Positions 12,044 to 21,779 of a stretch of DNA of 52,670 nucleotides are shown one piece after another (position 1 is the first letter of the stretch; every line of letters begins with the position of its first letter). The notes under the pieces are model-generated. The model did not search any database, had not been told where the DNA came from, and saw only the letters and a program-made list of their open reading frames with translations. The stretch spans positions 1-52,670 of the forward strand of contig KN880599.1 of assembly GCA_000934385.1 (NCBI GenBank). The letters run 5' to 3'. A program made the translations under genes and the position numbers. Source of the stretch: Cylindrobasidium torrendii FP15055 ss-10 (lineage: Eukaryota > Basidiomycota > Agaricomycetes > Agaricales > Physalacriaceae).

Positions 12044-12922
12044 TAGAGCGTGACAACCATTTAAGGCAATGCACAGCCACATGGGCACGATTTCGATAGA
12101 GCCAGATACTTTATACAAAGAAGCACACTGTATATAGACAATCAAGCCCGACTTGATTACTTCTTTGATAGTGTAGAATCAAATTTAGCAACTTTCCTGC
12201 GAAAATGCCAACTCCTCGCTGTGTTCATGATGTTTTACTACCTCGATCTCCTTCCTTGTGGCTTTCACGCCGCTCCCATCGTCTTCAGAGCGCCCGCTGT
12301 ATCGAAACTCAATAGATATCGATGTAATAATCCTAAAGGAGGCCGAAAGCGCTCGCAAGACAATACACAGTGTGCATCAAGCCCAACAAACCACAAACAA
12401 GCCCGAATACGACCACACAGGTTTACAGGCTAAACCCTGAGTTCCCAGACAAGGATACTCTTTGTTCGAATGTTGTTAAGTCATTGGAGGATATTCCCCT
12501 ACTTTCATTCAAAGGTGGGTCTTTGGGAAGTTGATCTAATGAAGATAGAGGTTTTTCAACCGGATGTACCACTTTGTTTCTTGGCACAGTGAAGGCTTGA
12601 ATGGTCCTGCTGCTACCAGGTTAGCACAGAAGTATCGAGGACAGCGTACCTTACCTTCTTTCATATTTGAGAAAGCTCAGGAGACATTCTCAAAGTGATT
12701 TACTGTGTCAAAAATCCTTATAATTCAATCAACTTATTCCCCCGATCAAGTTTGTGCTTCAAAATTCGTTACAGCACTGTTATATGTACAAAGAAGATAC
12801 CAGTGAACTTTTCTAAGCTCAAAACCGCTTATAGACTATGCGCCTCTGTCAAATAGTACTCGCATCAATTGCCACATTTCGGTTATTGCCTTTTTTAGTA
12901 AAGTGACCCCGGCGTGACACAT

Positions 12923-12960
12923 GCCACGCGGGGTTGGTTGCTGATGAGTGTCGCATACCT
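12923..12960 (-). repeat. Right terminal inverted repeat
   Basis: 38 bp, exact reverse complement of 12006-12043. It is followed by TA at 12961-12962. Confidence 0.95.
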
Positions 12961-13358
12961 TACTATCCCGGACGGCCTTGCTTCAAGGCCTAGAGAAGCT
13001 CAGCTTCTATTGCGACAACTTGAAGTCCCCCGAAGACAACCCCAGCTTTGACATTGCCAGAATGCAACGCTCCGCGCGTCACATGACCATGCTTTCTTCG
13101 ACCCCGTTGGGAAGGGGGAATACAAAACCGTGCTTGGAACTTCGGTATGACAAGTATGAGATGTTGTATCAATGGAGGCGTAGTGAGGATGGGACAAGGC
13201 TTGAACTGGTTGATCAAAATCTAGGCAGCGTGTAGAAAAAGTGGGCAGGATAAGTACACTGTCCTTGCGACCCTACCTTGAACACAATTGCATTGTACCG
13301 CGGAAGGCTCCGGTTGTGTGTGAGAACATAGGCAGCTATTACTATATCATTGAGTGGC

Positions 13359-13371
13359 GTGATGGGATCAC
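13359..13371 (+). promoter_or_regulatory. Palindrome upstream of FB1-2
   Basis: GTGATGGGATCAC, 45 nt before the ATG. The surrounding block (GAGTGGC... through GACTGGCGCTTGTTCC) is nearly identical to that of FB1-1, with a few bases deleted. Confidence 0.45.
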
Positions 13372-13416
13372 TCGTCCTCGATCGAGGGTGACTGGCGCTT
13401 GTTCCCTCTTGCCACC

Positions 13417-14479
13417 ATGTCGCTACCCTTGGAGTTATGGCACATCATACTCGAGTCAATACCTCATAGCGACAAACGTACACTCTCGTCAATTGCGCTT
13501 ATCTCACACGTAGCCTATGCGGCGGTCGTCCCCATGCTTTACTTCGACGTCCAAATTACCGGTCGTGAAAGACAAGAGCGCTTCTACGAGTGGATACGGT
13601 CGGATTCCCCATTCAACCCCGCTGGATACGTTCGTGAATACACAATGATCATCACCGAGAGCGACGTGGCCAGTGGCGAGCCACGCACTCGCGACCCAAG
13701 CGCGCTGGTCCGTATGCAACACTTGCGCAAGCTCACGATTTTGCGTGGACCCAACGTGCAAAGCTACATTGTTATGGACACTATCCCTTTCTATTCCCTG
13801 CCTGAGTTGCGAGAACTCCAGTTGGACGTACACGGGAGGGTCGAACCTGATTTTCTTCGGTTTCTTTCACATTGTCCAGCGTTGGAGTCTCTGCGCCTCC
13901 CAGGATGGGGAGGAATGCCTGACCCACCAAATGATATCCTCCCAAACCTGCGGAAACTCAGCGGCAGTAGCTCTACTATACTGGGATTTCTCCCTGGGAG
14001 GCATGTCAAAGAACTCGAGTTGACCGCAGGCAAAGGGTTTTTGGACGTGTTCGATTATTTCAAGTTGAACCCAGAGAGCGCTGCGCGTATCCTATCCTTG
14101 TCTTTCCCTTCGCCGCTCTACCCGATGGGCCCCCAGGCTTCTCTCGAGAGCCTGCTCTCGTGTTTGCCTCATCTAAAGGAACTACGATTATGCGCTAAGA
14201 GGGTAAGCGCAATGCACTCTTTGTTTTCCCGCTTGACTGATCTAATCCCAGCGCTGGGAGATTTATCACTTGTACGCCTTGCTTCACCGCCTTGAGAAGC
14301 TCGTCTTTCACATTTGGGACCCTCTGGACGTGAGTCGCGACGTGCACGTAGCACTTACAGTGTTCTACCCCTTCACATATACCCCGCTGGGAGCGGGAAG
14401 TACAAAACCGTGTCTGGAGCTTTGGTATCGCACGGAAAGGATGTTGTGTCAGTGGAGGCGTTCTGACAAGGGATATTAA
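13417..14479 (+). CDS. FB1-2: F-box protein
   Basis: A 337-residue F-box protein, probably an SCF substrate receptor. Exon 1 is 13417-14202, the intron 14203-14251 (GTAAGC...CCCAG) and exon 2 14252-14479. The F-box occupies residues 3-45 (LPLELWHIILESI, then LYFDVQITGRERQERFYEW). LRR-like sequence follows (SLPELRELQL, LPHLKELRL) and ends in the family signature GSTKPCLELWYRTERMLCQWRRS. The stop TAA replaces a codon that is open in the paralogues. Reading on gives LEQLVDSD, which resembles their last residues, so this copy has lost about 14 C-terminal residues to a nonsense change. It is probably still functional, since that tail varies. Confidence 0.82.
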
Positions 14480-14845
14480 CTCGAGCAGTTAGTTGACTCG
14501 GATGTAGCGAATGGTGAATGAAGACGAATCGATTAAGTTGGGCATTAGATGGTCGAATTACAATCGCCAACAACGATAATGATGACTATTGTCGATTCAG
14601 ACTCAATCTACAAAACCGACGTCGACCGACCCGACCCACATAAGTATATTTTGGATGGAGTTAAAGGCTTTGTTTAGAGCACGCTGCTGGAAGTCGTTTT
14701 TGCACAAACACCATCGACACATTGTGGGGCATCACGCGCACGGTGCATGCTCGAGACTCGTCACTCGAGTGGCGTGAAGAATGATCGACTCGGCGGTCGA
14801 TTAGCCGAGATTCAGCGTTTGAAGTTTCTTGTGCCTCCCACCACC
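14480..14845. other. Intergenic region with degenerate FB1 upstream block
   Basis: Holds the promoter of FB1-3. GAGTGGCGTGA at 14768-14778 matches the start of the block seen before the other FB1 genes, but the palindrome is degraded to GTGAAGAATGATC (14774-14786). Otherwise featureless. Confidence 0.4.
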
Positions 14846-15947
14846 ATGTCTCTTCCCTTGGAAATATGGCTCACCATCTTCGAATCAACATTTCGCGATG
14901 ATAAGCAAACACTCCTGTCACTTGCTCTTGTCTCGCGCGCATTTCATGGCGCGGTTCTTCCTTTGCTTTACTCCGACGTCCAAATCACTGGCCGTGAAAG
15001 GCAACAGCGCTTCTACAGGTGGATTCAATCAGAGAGTCCATCCAATCCCGCCTTGTATATCCGCGAATACACAATCATTATCACAAATAGCGATGTAGCC
15101 AGTGGCAAGCCATACACGCACAACTCAGGCGCTCTGGCTCGCATGCAACACTTGCGCAAGCTTACGCTTTTGGGAGAACCAGACGATGGGAAGTTCCTAG
15201 CGACAAATACCATTCTACAATCCGAAGACCCTTCCTGGTCTCTGCCTGAATTGCGAGAACTCCGGTGGGCTGATCGCGGCATCGAGCTCGAATTGTGTCG
15301 TTTTTTCTTGCGGTGCCCCGCCATAGAGCATCTGGAGTTGCCGCAGTGGGCGGCGACGGTTTCTCCACCAACTGGTACCCTCTCAAACCTGCGCAGTATT
15401 AGCGGCGACGGCACTACTGCAGTGGCATTCCTTTGTGGGAGACACATCGTGGACATCGAGTTGACCTCAGCCGTTGGGCTGGTGATTGTGGACGATTATT
15501 TTACGTCGAACCCAGATAGCGCGGCACGCATCAGGTCCTTCTCCATCCCACCACTGTACTTTCGGTTCGAAGAAGGTCACTTGGAGAGCATCCTCTTGCA
15601 CTTGCCTCATTTAAAACAACTGCGAATGGGCACTACCCAGGTAAGCTTGAAGGGCGATATGAATTTTCTGTTTGTCTGATTGTTCCATCTAGTCCAGGAA
15701 AGTAGAATCCCAAACGGACCTGCTTCGAGGCTTGGAGAAGCTCGTCTTGTACAACAAGCTCATTGGAACCGCCCCCCACTTCAAGGCCCGAATGCGAATT
15801 TCTGTGCGTCACATGAGGAATTTATCTTCGACCCCTTTAGGAAGGGGGAATACAAAGCCGTGCTTGGAACTTTGGGATACAGAGTACAAGATGTTGCTTC
15901 GGTGGAGGCGTAGTGAGGATGGGACAAGGCTTGAACTCGTTAAATAG
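14846..15947 (+). CDS. FB1-3: F-box protein
   Basis: A 349-residue F-box protein, the closest paralogue of the interrupted FB1-1: both share KPYTHNSGALARMQHL-type sequence and LTLLGEP. Exon 1 is 14846-15640, the intron 15641-15692 and exon 2 15693-15947. F-box at residues 3-45 (LPLEIWLTIFESTF), LRR-like middle (SLPELRELRW, LPHLKQLRM), and the C-terminal signature TPLGRGNTKPCLELW followed by WRRSEDGTRLELVK. The start is set by homology and by CCCACCACCATGTC. It serves as the template for deducing the pre-insertion frame of FB1-1. No specific substrate can be inferred. Confidence 0.85.
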
Positions 15948-16066
15948 AATGTACTAGTAGACTAGTGCGTAGAGAAGGTGTGCAGGATAGATACGCTGCC
16001 CTCAATCTATACCTTGAACACAACCGCATTGTAACTGACGAGGGAAAGGTTCTATGCCTGAGTGGC

Positions 16067-16079
16067 GTGATGGGATCAC
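16067..16079 (+). promoter_or_regulatory. Palindrome upstream of FB1-4
   Basis: GTGATGGGATCAC, 51 nt before the ATG and preceded by GAGTGGC as in FB1-1 and FB1-2. Sequence between the palindrome and the ATG has diverged from those copies, so the palindrome is better conserved than its surroundings. Confidence 0.5.
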
Positions 16080-16130
16080 CCATTGCGATTGATGTCGCCG
16101 ATCCCTGTCTTCCCTTGTCCTCCTGCCACC

Positions 16131-17256
16131 ATGTCCCTACCCTTGGAGGTATGGCACATCATACTCGACTCAATCCACCACAGCGACAAACATACCCTAC
16201 TATCCCTTGCTCTTGTCTCCCGTGTAGTCTACGCAGCGGTACTTCCTGTGCTTTACTTCGACGTCCAAATCGCCGGCCATGAAAGACAAGAGCGCTTCTA
16301 CAGGTGGATTGAATCAAATGACACGTTTAATCCTGCTCGATACGTTCGCCAATACACGATAGTCATTATCGAGAGTGATGCGGCCAGTGGCAAGCCACGC
16401 ACCCACGACCCAGGCGCGCTGGCGCGTATGCATCACTTGCGCAAGCTTACCATTGTGCGCGGGCCGGACGTGCAAAGGTACATTGCTACGGACACTATCC
16501 TACACTCCGAGGATCCTTCCTGGACCTTGCCTGAGCTGCGAGAACTCCGATGGACCGATCACGGTGTCGAACGCGATTTTATTCGTTTTCTTTCACGTTG
16601 TCCGGCGGTAGAGTCTCTGGACCTTCCGGATTGGGGGAGAGTGCCTGCTCCGCCGGCTGACATCCTCCCAAACCTGCACAGACTTAGCGGCGAGTGCTCT
16701 ACCGTGATTGCATTCCTGCCTGAGAGGCGCATCACAGACATTGAGCTGACCTCGGACTTTGGGATTGAAAGCGTGCTGAGTTATTTGGTTTCGAGCCCAG
16801 CAAGTGCGGCACGCATTCGGTCCTTGTCCTTCCCATCCTCATTTTACCCATGGCGCCTGCGCTCCTTACCGAGCATGCTATCATATTTGCCTCATTTGAA
16901 GCAACTGCGAATATGCATCAATGAGGTAAGCACAATCTCATGGTATTTCTCCTTTCTGGTTGACTCACTCGACGTTCTAGTTTGAGATGGCGATATTCCA
17001 GGGCAATGTACTCCAGCGCCTAGAGAAGCTCATTGTCTTTTACGCTGGGCTCATTCGAGTTGACAAGGCATATCAACCACATTTCGATGCGCGTTTCATT
17101 CATCTACTTTCGCCTACCCCTTTGGGACGAGGGACCACAGACCCGTGCTTGGAGCTCTGGTATCGCAAGGAAAAGATGTGGAAGCAGTGGGGGCGTAGTG
17201 CAGATGAGGAGGAGCTCGAGGTAGTCTATCAGGATGTAGGAACACGATGTGAGTGA
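16131..17256 (+). CDS. FB1-4: F-box protein
   Basis: A 356-residue F-box protein. Exon 1 is 16131-16925 (265 codons, the same length as in FB1-1 and FB1-3), the intron 16926-16980 (GTAAGC...TTCTAG) and exon 2 16981-17256. F-box at 3-45 (LPLEVWHIILDSI, LALVSRVVYAAVLPVLYFDV). LRR-like segments TLPELRELRW and LPHLKQLRI. C-terminal signature TPLGRGTTDPCLELWYRKEKM. The tail (VVYQDVGTRCE) is longer than in the paralogues. The stop is followed directly by the remains of an FB2 gene on the other strand. Confidence 0.85.
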
Positions 17257-17430
17257 GGACACCCGCCGTCGGACTACTATAGCTCCTGGCCAATGTGCAG
17301 CTTCCGAAGCGCTTTTACATAACTCTGTGAGCAAAGTGTCTTGACAGGTTCTGGCAGATAAAGTTCTCATATTGAAACCCGTGCTACGATGCGCGCAACC
17401 AGCGTCAATATCAGTGTGTGGGGAGCATAG
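17257..17430 (-). pseudogene. Relic of an FB2 gene C-terminus
   Basis: Decayed DNA similar to 19241-19410 of FB2-3. Shared stretches, in order, are GTCGGACT, the 17-base CCAATGTGCAGCTTCCG, GGCAGA-AAAGTTC, CGATGC-CGCA and CAGTGTGTG, with several indels between. In FB2-3 this DNA encodes the conserved C-terminal element RKLHIGWE and the Arg-rich segment before it. No reading frame survives. It lies immediately after the FB1-4 stop and in the same relative orientation that FB2-3 has to FB1-5. Confidence 0.7.
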
Positions 17431-17561
17431 GAAGAGGTTTCTGCAAGAGGGAAGGGTCCTTGAATCGCCTCTATTTCCGCCTCATTCACATAGACATGGT
17501 CTATCGAGCGCAGGGTCATACTAATGTCACACAGTTACTGATGCAGTGGTGCTTGAGAGGC

Positions 17562-17574
17562 GTGATGGGATCAC
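17562..17574 (+). promoter_or_regulatory. Palindrome upstream of FB1-5
   Basis: GTGATGGGATCAC, 50 nt before the conserved ATG (35 nt before an in-frame ATG further upstream). The flanks differ from the other copies (GAGAGGC instead of GAGTGGC). Confidence 0.5.
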
Positions 17575-17609
17575 ACATTGATCGAAGGCGCCAGGCGCCG
17601 ACTGTCAAC

Positions 17610-18724
17610 ATGGCTCCTACCACCATGTCGCTACCCTTGGAGATTTGGCATACCATACTCGAGTCGATACCTCAAAGCGACAAACATACGCTTCTCTCAG
17701 TTGCTCTTGTCTCACGCGTAGCCTATGCGGCGGTTCTCCCTCTGCTTTATTTTGACGTCCAAATCACTGGCCATGAAAAACAAGAGCGTTTCTACGAGTG
17801 GATCCAATCGGACAATTTCAATCCTTCTGGATACGTTCGCGAATTCACAGTGATTATCACCCATGGCGATATTGCGAGAAACCACCAGCACCCGCACACC
17901 TACTTGGCCCTAGACGCAAGGCTGGCCCGTATGCAACGCTTGCACAAGCTAAAGCTTATGCTCGAATGCAAAGTCGGAACATACACCGCCGTTATGGCAG
18001 ATGCTCAACCCTCCGAGGACACTCCCTGGTCACTGCCTGAATTGCGAGAACTCCGGGTGGATGGTAACGGCATAGTAAAACCTGATTTCCTGCGGTTTCT
18101 TTCACGTTGTCCAGCAGTGGAGTCCCTTGAAATTCCACAGTGGAAAAAGATGCCTTCGCCACCAGCGGATATCCTCATCAATCTGCGACAACTCAGCGGT
18201 AATAGCGCGACTGCACTGGCATTCCTTCCTGGTAGACACGTCGAGGAACTCGAGTTGACCTCAGATTTGGGGATTATGGAAGTCTTCAGCTATCTCATTT
18301 CGAACCCAGATAGCGCAGCCCGCATCTGGTCCATGTCTCTCCCGTCGCCGTTTTATCCAACGGGCCCAATCGGTCTAGAGAACATGCTCGTTTTAAACTT
18401 GCCCCACTTGAAGGAGTTGCGGCTATGCCTCAATCGAGTATGCCCACTGGCTCTTCAATCTCCTGCGGACTGACATGATTCTAGTTGAAGCTAGCAAAAC
18501 CTCATATCAGTTCGCTCAAACGCCTAGAGAAGCTCGTCTTCTACATCGGGGGCCCTCTGAAACAAGGCGACGTGCGCGCGCAACGATTAGCGGACTCTCT
18601 CAAGGATACCCGTTTGGGAATGGGCAGTACCAAGCCATGTCTGGAGTTTCGGTATCGCACGGACAACACGACAAGTCAGTGGAGGCGCACTGCGGACGGG
18701 GCAGGCCTTGAGCTGGCAAATTAG
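17610..18724 (+). CDS. FB1-5: F-box protein
   Basis: Two in-frame ATGs are possible: 17610 (MAPTTMSLPLE) and 17625, which matches the other family starts. The protein is 355 or 350 residues. Exon 1 ends at 18437, the intron is 18438-18484 (GTATGC...TTCTAG) and exon 2 is 18485-18724. F-box LPLEIWHTILESI, LRR-like SLPELRELRV and LPHLKELRL, and C-terminal GSTKPCLEF followed by WRRTADGAGLEL. Exon 1 is six codons longer than in the sisters through an insertion near RNHQHPHTYLALD. The gene converges on FB2-3, with 384 bp between their stop codons. Confidence 0.84.
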
Positions 18725-19108
18725 GTGTGAAGTAGCAGGCGCTGTGGTACGTCGGACCTTATGCCCACAAGGACTCTAGAACCATGGGCTTGACCATTGT
18801 CTTATCTTGTACATCACATCGCCCTGACACTAGTACGACTAGTACGACTGCGGCCGTCTTTCCATATTCAAAAGGCATAAAGCACACAAAATATTCTTGA
18901 GCAAAACCATTCTCGATGTTCTCCTTGTTGAGAAATACTGAACTAAGATACAGACTGAAGTACTGAAGACCCACTCGTCCCTCTGGTCTTACCATCTTTT
19001 GTACTACGACAAACAAAGCTAGAATCACGGGAACTCTTCACAGGCATAAAAAATCTCAAATACGTGCACTTTATCCGAAAGAAAAGCTTGGAAGTTGGTG
19101 GCATGCAA
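18725..19108. other. Convergent intergenic region
   Basis: The space between the stops of FB1-5 and FB2-3, expected to hold both 3' UTRs and terminators. It contains a small tandem repeat, CTAGTACGA twice at about 18832-18849. No gene seen. Confidence 0.4.
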
Positions 19109-21295
19109 TCAATCTTCCCCTTCTTCCTCCGAGTCCTTTTGTTCGTCTTCATCCTCCTCGATAATACCATGGGTAAACAGCACTTCAGGCGCCAGGTTCC
19201 TCAGCTCCGTCTGTATCAATCCCAGCTCCCGTACGGCATCTGAGAGAGGACACTCGTCGGACTCGGGCTCCCAACCAATGTGCAGCTTCCGGAACGGTGC
19301 CTCTGCATATCTCGAGCGGACCATCTCGACATAAGCTCGGGCAGAGAAAGTTCGAGCTTCCGTACTGCGATGCACGCATCCCGTCAAGACCAGTGTGTGT
19401 AGATGGGGCGCAAGCAGGGGCCCATTTGGACTCCTAGACACCGACAACGCATCTACAAGATAGATGGCCATGTTGTAGCTTGTGATGCGAATGAGCGATA
19501 GGCTTTTGAGCGTGTTGTTGGTAGCGCCGACCAGCCGAATAACGTCCTCGTATTCGGTGAATCCGCGCTGGTACTCGAGCTCCTCCAGCGGGCACTGCGA
19601 ACGCTCAACCGCGTTTACCAGCGCAGCAAATACGTCGCCATTCGCCCAATCCTTGCTAAGCTCATCTCCACGCATGCGTAAGGTCGTAAGGGATACGATG
19701 GACAGGTGTTCGAGGATGCTCTCCAGAAGGATATCAGCTTCGGAGCAATGGTGGTTAATGTCCAACACCACGGCGGTCTTTGACATGACGACTTCGTTCA
19801 GCTCCAGTGCCGACAAGGTTGTTTTGGTTTCTCTGACCAGCCGCGCAAGGTCGTCGCCCCCAACATCGCCCCGAAGGTATTCGATCCTCTGGAGCGGACA
19901 TTTCCAGCGCTCAATTGTGTCAACAACGCTGGCGAAAATGTAGTGCGATGCCCAGGTTACAGGGTAGATGGCTTTGGTGGATATAGACAGAGAAACCAAA
20001 GACGGGAGGGATATCTTCTCCAGCAATTGCAAAAGTGCTCCCCCTTGCTGGACAGGGAAAACGAGTTCGAGGTGTTGAAGACGAGGGGCAGTCAAGACGG
20101 TAAAACCGTGGATGTCGGTTGGACCACTGCCCATTCGTACGTTAAAGGAGCATTGCCGAAGCTCCAGCGACTCTTTGAGAATTAAGTAGATTTCTCTTGG
20201 TAAGATGCCCAACGCTAAAGATCTGCGTCTTGGGTGATATGAGCATGCGGTTGATAGTGAGATAATGGTATGCCACGGTAAGGCGAAACGCGAAATAGGT
20301 GCATGGACATCTACAAACGACACTGTCTGCAGTTGTGCACAGTGTTGGAACAAAGGTGCTGGTTCACCGCTGCTGAGATCGGCGTCACTGATTTCCGGTG
20401 CCGAGGGCGTTGAGATGGTCAGATGCGTTAACGAGGACATTCGCTTGACGAGGAAAGATAGGCTATGAATATGTTTGTATGGAAGAATAAGGTCCAGTGA
20501 CTTGATTCGGCGCGCATATGGAAAAAGGAGATGAATCAGATAATCCGGGACGGAAGTCGATATTCTGTTGAGTGCCAGACCCGGATACAATGCAATGGAG
20601 AGTGTATGTAGTTGTGCGCGGTCGAGTTGCACGGCCAGGCGAGGCAAATGGAGAGGGATGCTGACGCCTGTATCATGCGGCGGAATCCGGATAGACACAT
20701 ACGACCACAGCCGTGGATAGTTCACAATCGCAATTCTCCACTGTTGACAGACTAGTTCTATTGTCCACAGCATGGATGGCGGGTCCTTGAACGACCAGCT
20801 TTCTGCCTCATCTAGCTCGGCGATTCGTAGTGGTATGTGTTCGACAGTAGACAAGAATATGTGCCGCAAGATTTCTGTTGGGAGCCGACGTACGGGCGAT
20901 AGAAGACGCTTGCGTACACGTATAGCGTCTTCAACAAGCAATGTGGTGCGTTTCTGGGATTTGAGCTCTGCATTTATGCGGTCTATCTGGTTGTGGTACG
21001 AGTTGCGTAGGGCGTGTAGACGCTGTGACGAACTTTGCAGTGCTGCTTTGCGACTCTGGAGATCGGCCACACTGGCTTGAAGTATCTGCTCTTCAGGACG
21101 CGTCGGATAATCATTCGAGTGCACCAAATGATTGAATTTTGGATCCTTCGCGAAAGTGTCCTTGGGAAAGGGCATATGCTGAGGTATCTCGCGATTGGGG
21201 CAGAGGCATTCCGAGTTGTTTCTGCACTGGTCTACTAATGGGAACTGAGCCTTGCGTGGCATAAAGATAGAAGGAAGTTAACCTTCGGACTTCAT
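19109..21295 (-). CDS. FB2-3: large F-box/LRR-like protein
   Basis: A 711-residue F-box protein, one of two large FB2 members. The preferred model has a 13-nt first exon (21283-21295, M-K-S-E plus one base), an intron at 21232-21282 (GTTAAC...TAG) and a second exon at 19109-21231. FB2-4 has a first exon of exactly the same length at the same place. Alternatives are an in-frame ATG at 21403, which would add 36 residues, or an unspliced start at 21262. Domains: Cys-rich start (DQCRNNSECLCPN), coiled coil about 55-115, F-box about 121-160 (SPVRRLPTEILRHIFLSTV, LVCQQWRIAIVNYPRLW), about 450 residues of LRR-like sequence, and a conserved C-terminal RKLHIGWEPESDECPLSDAV. The end is modestly acidic (EEDEDEQKDSEEEGED). 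Confidence 0.82.
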
Positions 21296-21779
21296 TCTCA
21301 ATCGATACGAAGGTAAGGTAGCGGTCGGCAACGATTTTGGTGGTGGTAGACCTTGGAGGCTGGTAGAGTGTGGTAGAGGTCGGTCGGCGATCGAGTGTGA
21401 CATGTCACATTTGAGGCGTCTTCTGGCGTCTTCCTCAAGAATGTCGAAAGAATGCTACTCATGAGTAAATGGCCTCAGCCTGTATTGGATCCAGCCCCCG
21501 CCCCATCAATATCATAGATATCAGCAAAACCGCACTGGCAAGGAATTAGAAGATTAGACAAATAGGTATGTACTTGGCTAGAGCCTTCAACGTAGCCTGT
21601 ACGTACTTAGTATTTATGTACCACTATTAGCGATAGCCATCTTCTGAACTGTCTTTCGTATTTACATGTATCGAAAAAGGCTCGAAAAGTGCGCTGTATG
21701 TATGACAAGGGAAGGTTTGTTTAGCAGCGCAAACTATGGGCCGTGAAACTAAGCCTGCGATTCTTCAACCTCTGAGTAC
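21296..21779. other. Intergenic region, FB2-3 upstream
   Basis: Contains the 14-base palindrome TGTGACATGTCACA (21396-21409) and further sequence (CTCAGCCTGTA at about 21475) shared with the upstream region of FB2-4. The duplication that made the two genes therefore included their promoters. The right part is the FB2-4 3' flank. Confidence 0.45.

Larger units (their letters stand above)
12006..12960. mobile_element. TIR DNA element, TA-flanked, non-autonomous
   Basis: A 955-bp insertion with perfect 38-bp terminal inverted repeats beginning AGGTATGCGACACTCATC, flanked on both sides by TA. Consistent with a TA target-site duplication as in Tc1/mariner-type elements. No transposase is encoded; the longest internal ORFs are about 60-70 codons and unrecognised, so it would depend on a transposase made elsewhere. 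It sits in the coding part of FB1-1 exon 2. The perfect repeats and the otherwise intact host gene imply recent movement. The superfamily call rests only on the TA and is tentative. Confidence 0.85.
11143..13235 (+). pseudogene. FB1-1: F-box gene split by an inserted element
   Basis: First of five tandem FB1 genes. Exon 1 (11143-11937, 265 codons) starts in strong context (GCCACCATGTC) and encodes an N-terminal F-box (MSLPLEIWLSIFASEF) followed by leucine-rich repeat-like sequence. The intron is at 11938-11993. Exon 2 begins at 11994 but after ten bases is interrupted by the 955-bp element at 12006-12960, flanked by a TA on each side. Removing the element and one TA restores an open 95-codon exon that matches the other FB1 C-termini (TPLGRGNTKPCLEL, WRRSEDGTRLEL) and stops at 13235. 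Everything except the insertion is intact, which points to a recent event. A truncated protein, or splicing around the element, remains possible. Confidence 0.85.

Noticed and set aside
12004..12962. PIF/Harbinger-type classification with a 3-bp TWA duplication
   Set aside because: The flanks read TAA on the left and TTA on the right, which is not a direct repeat; only the 2-bp TA is duplicated.
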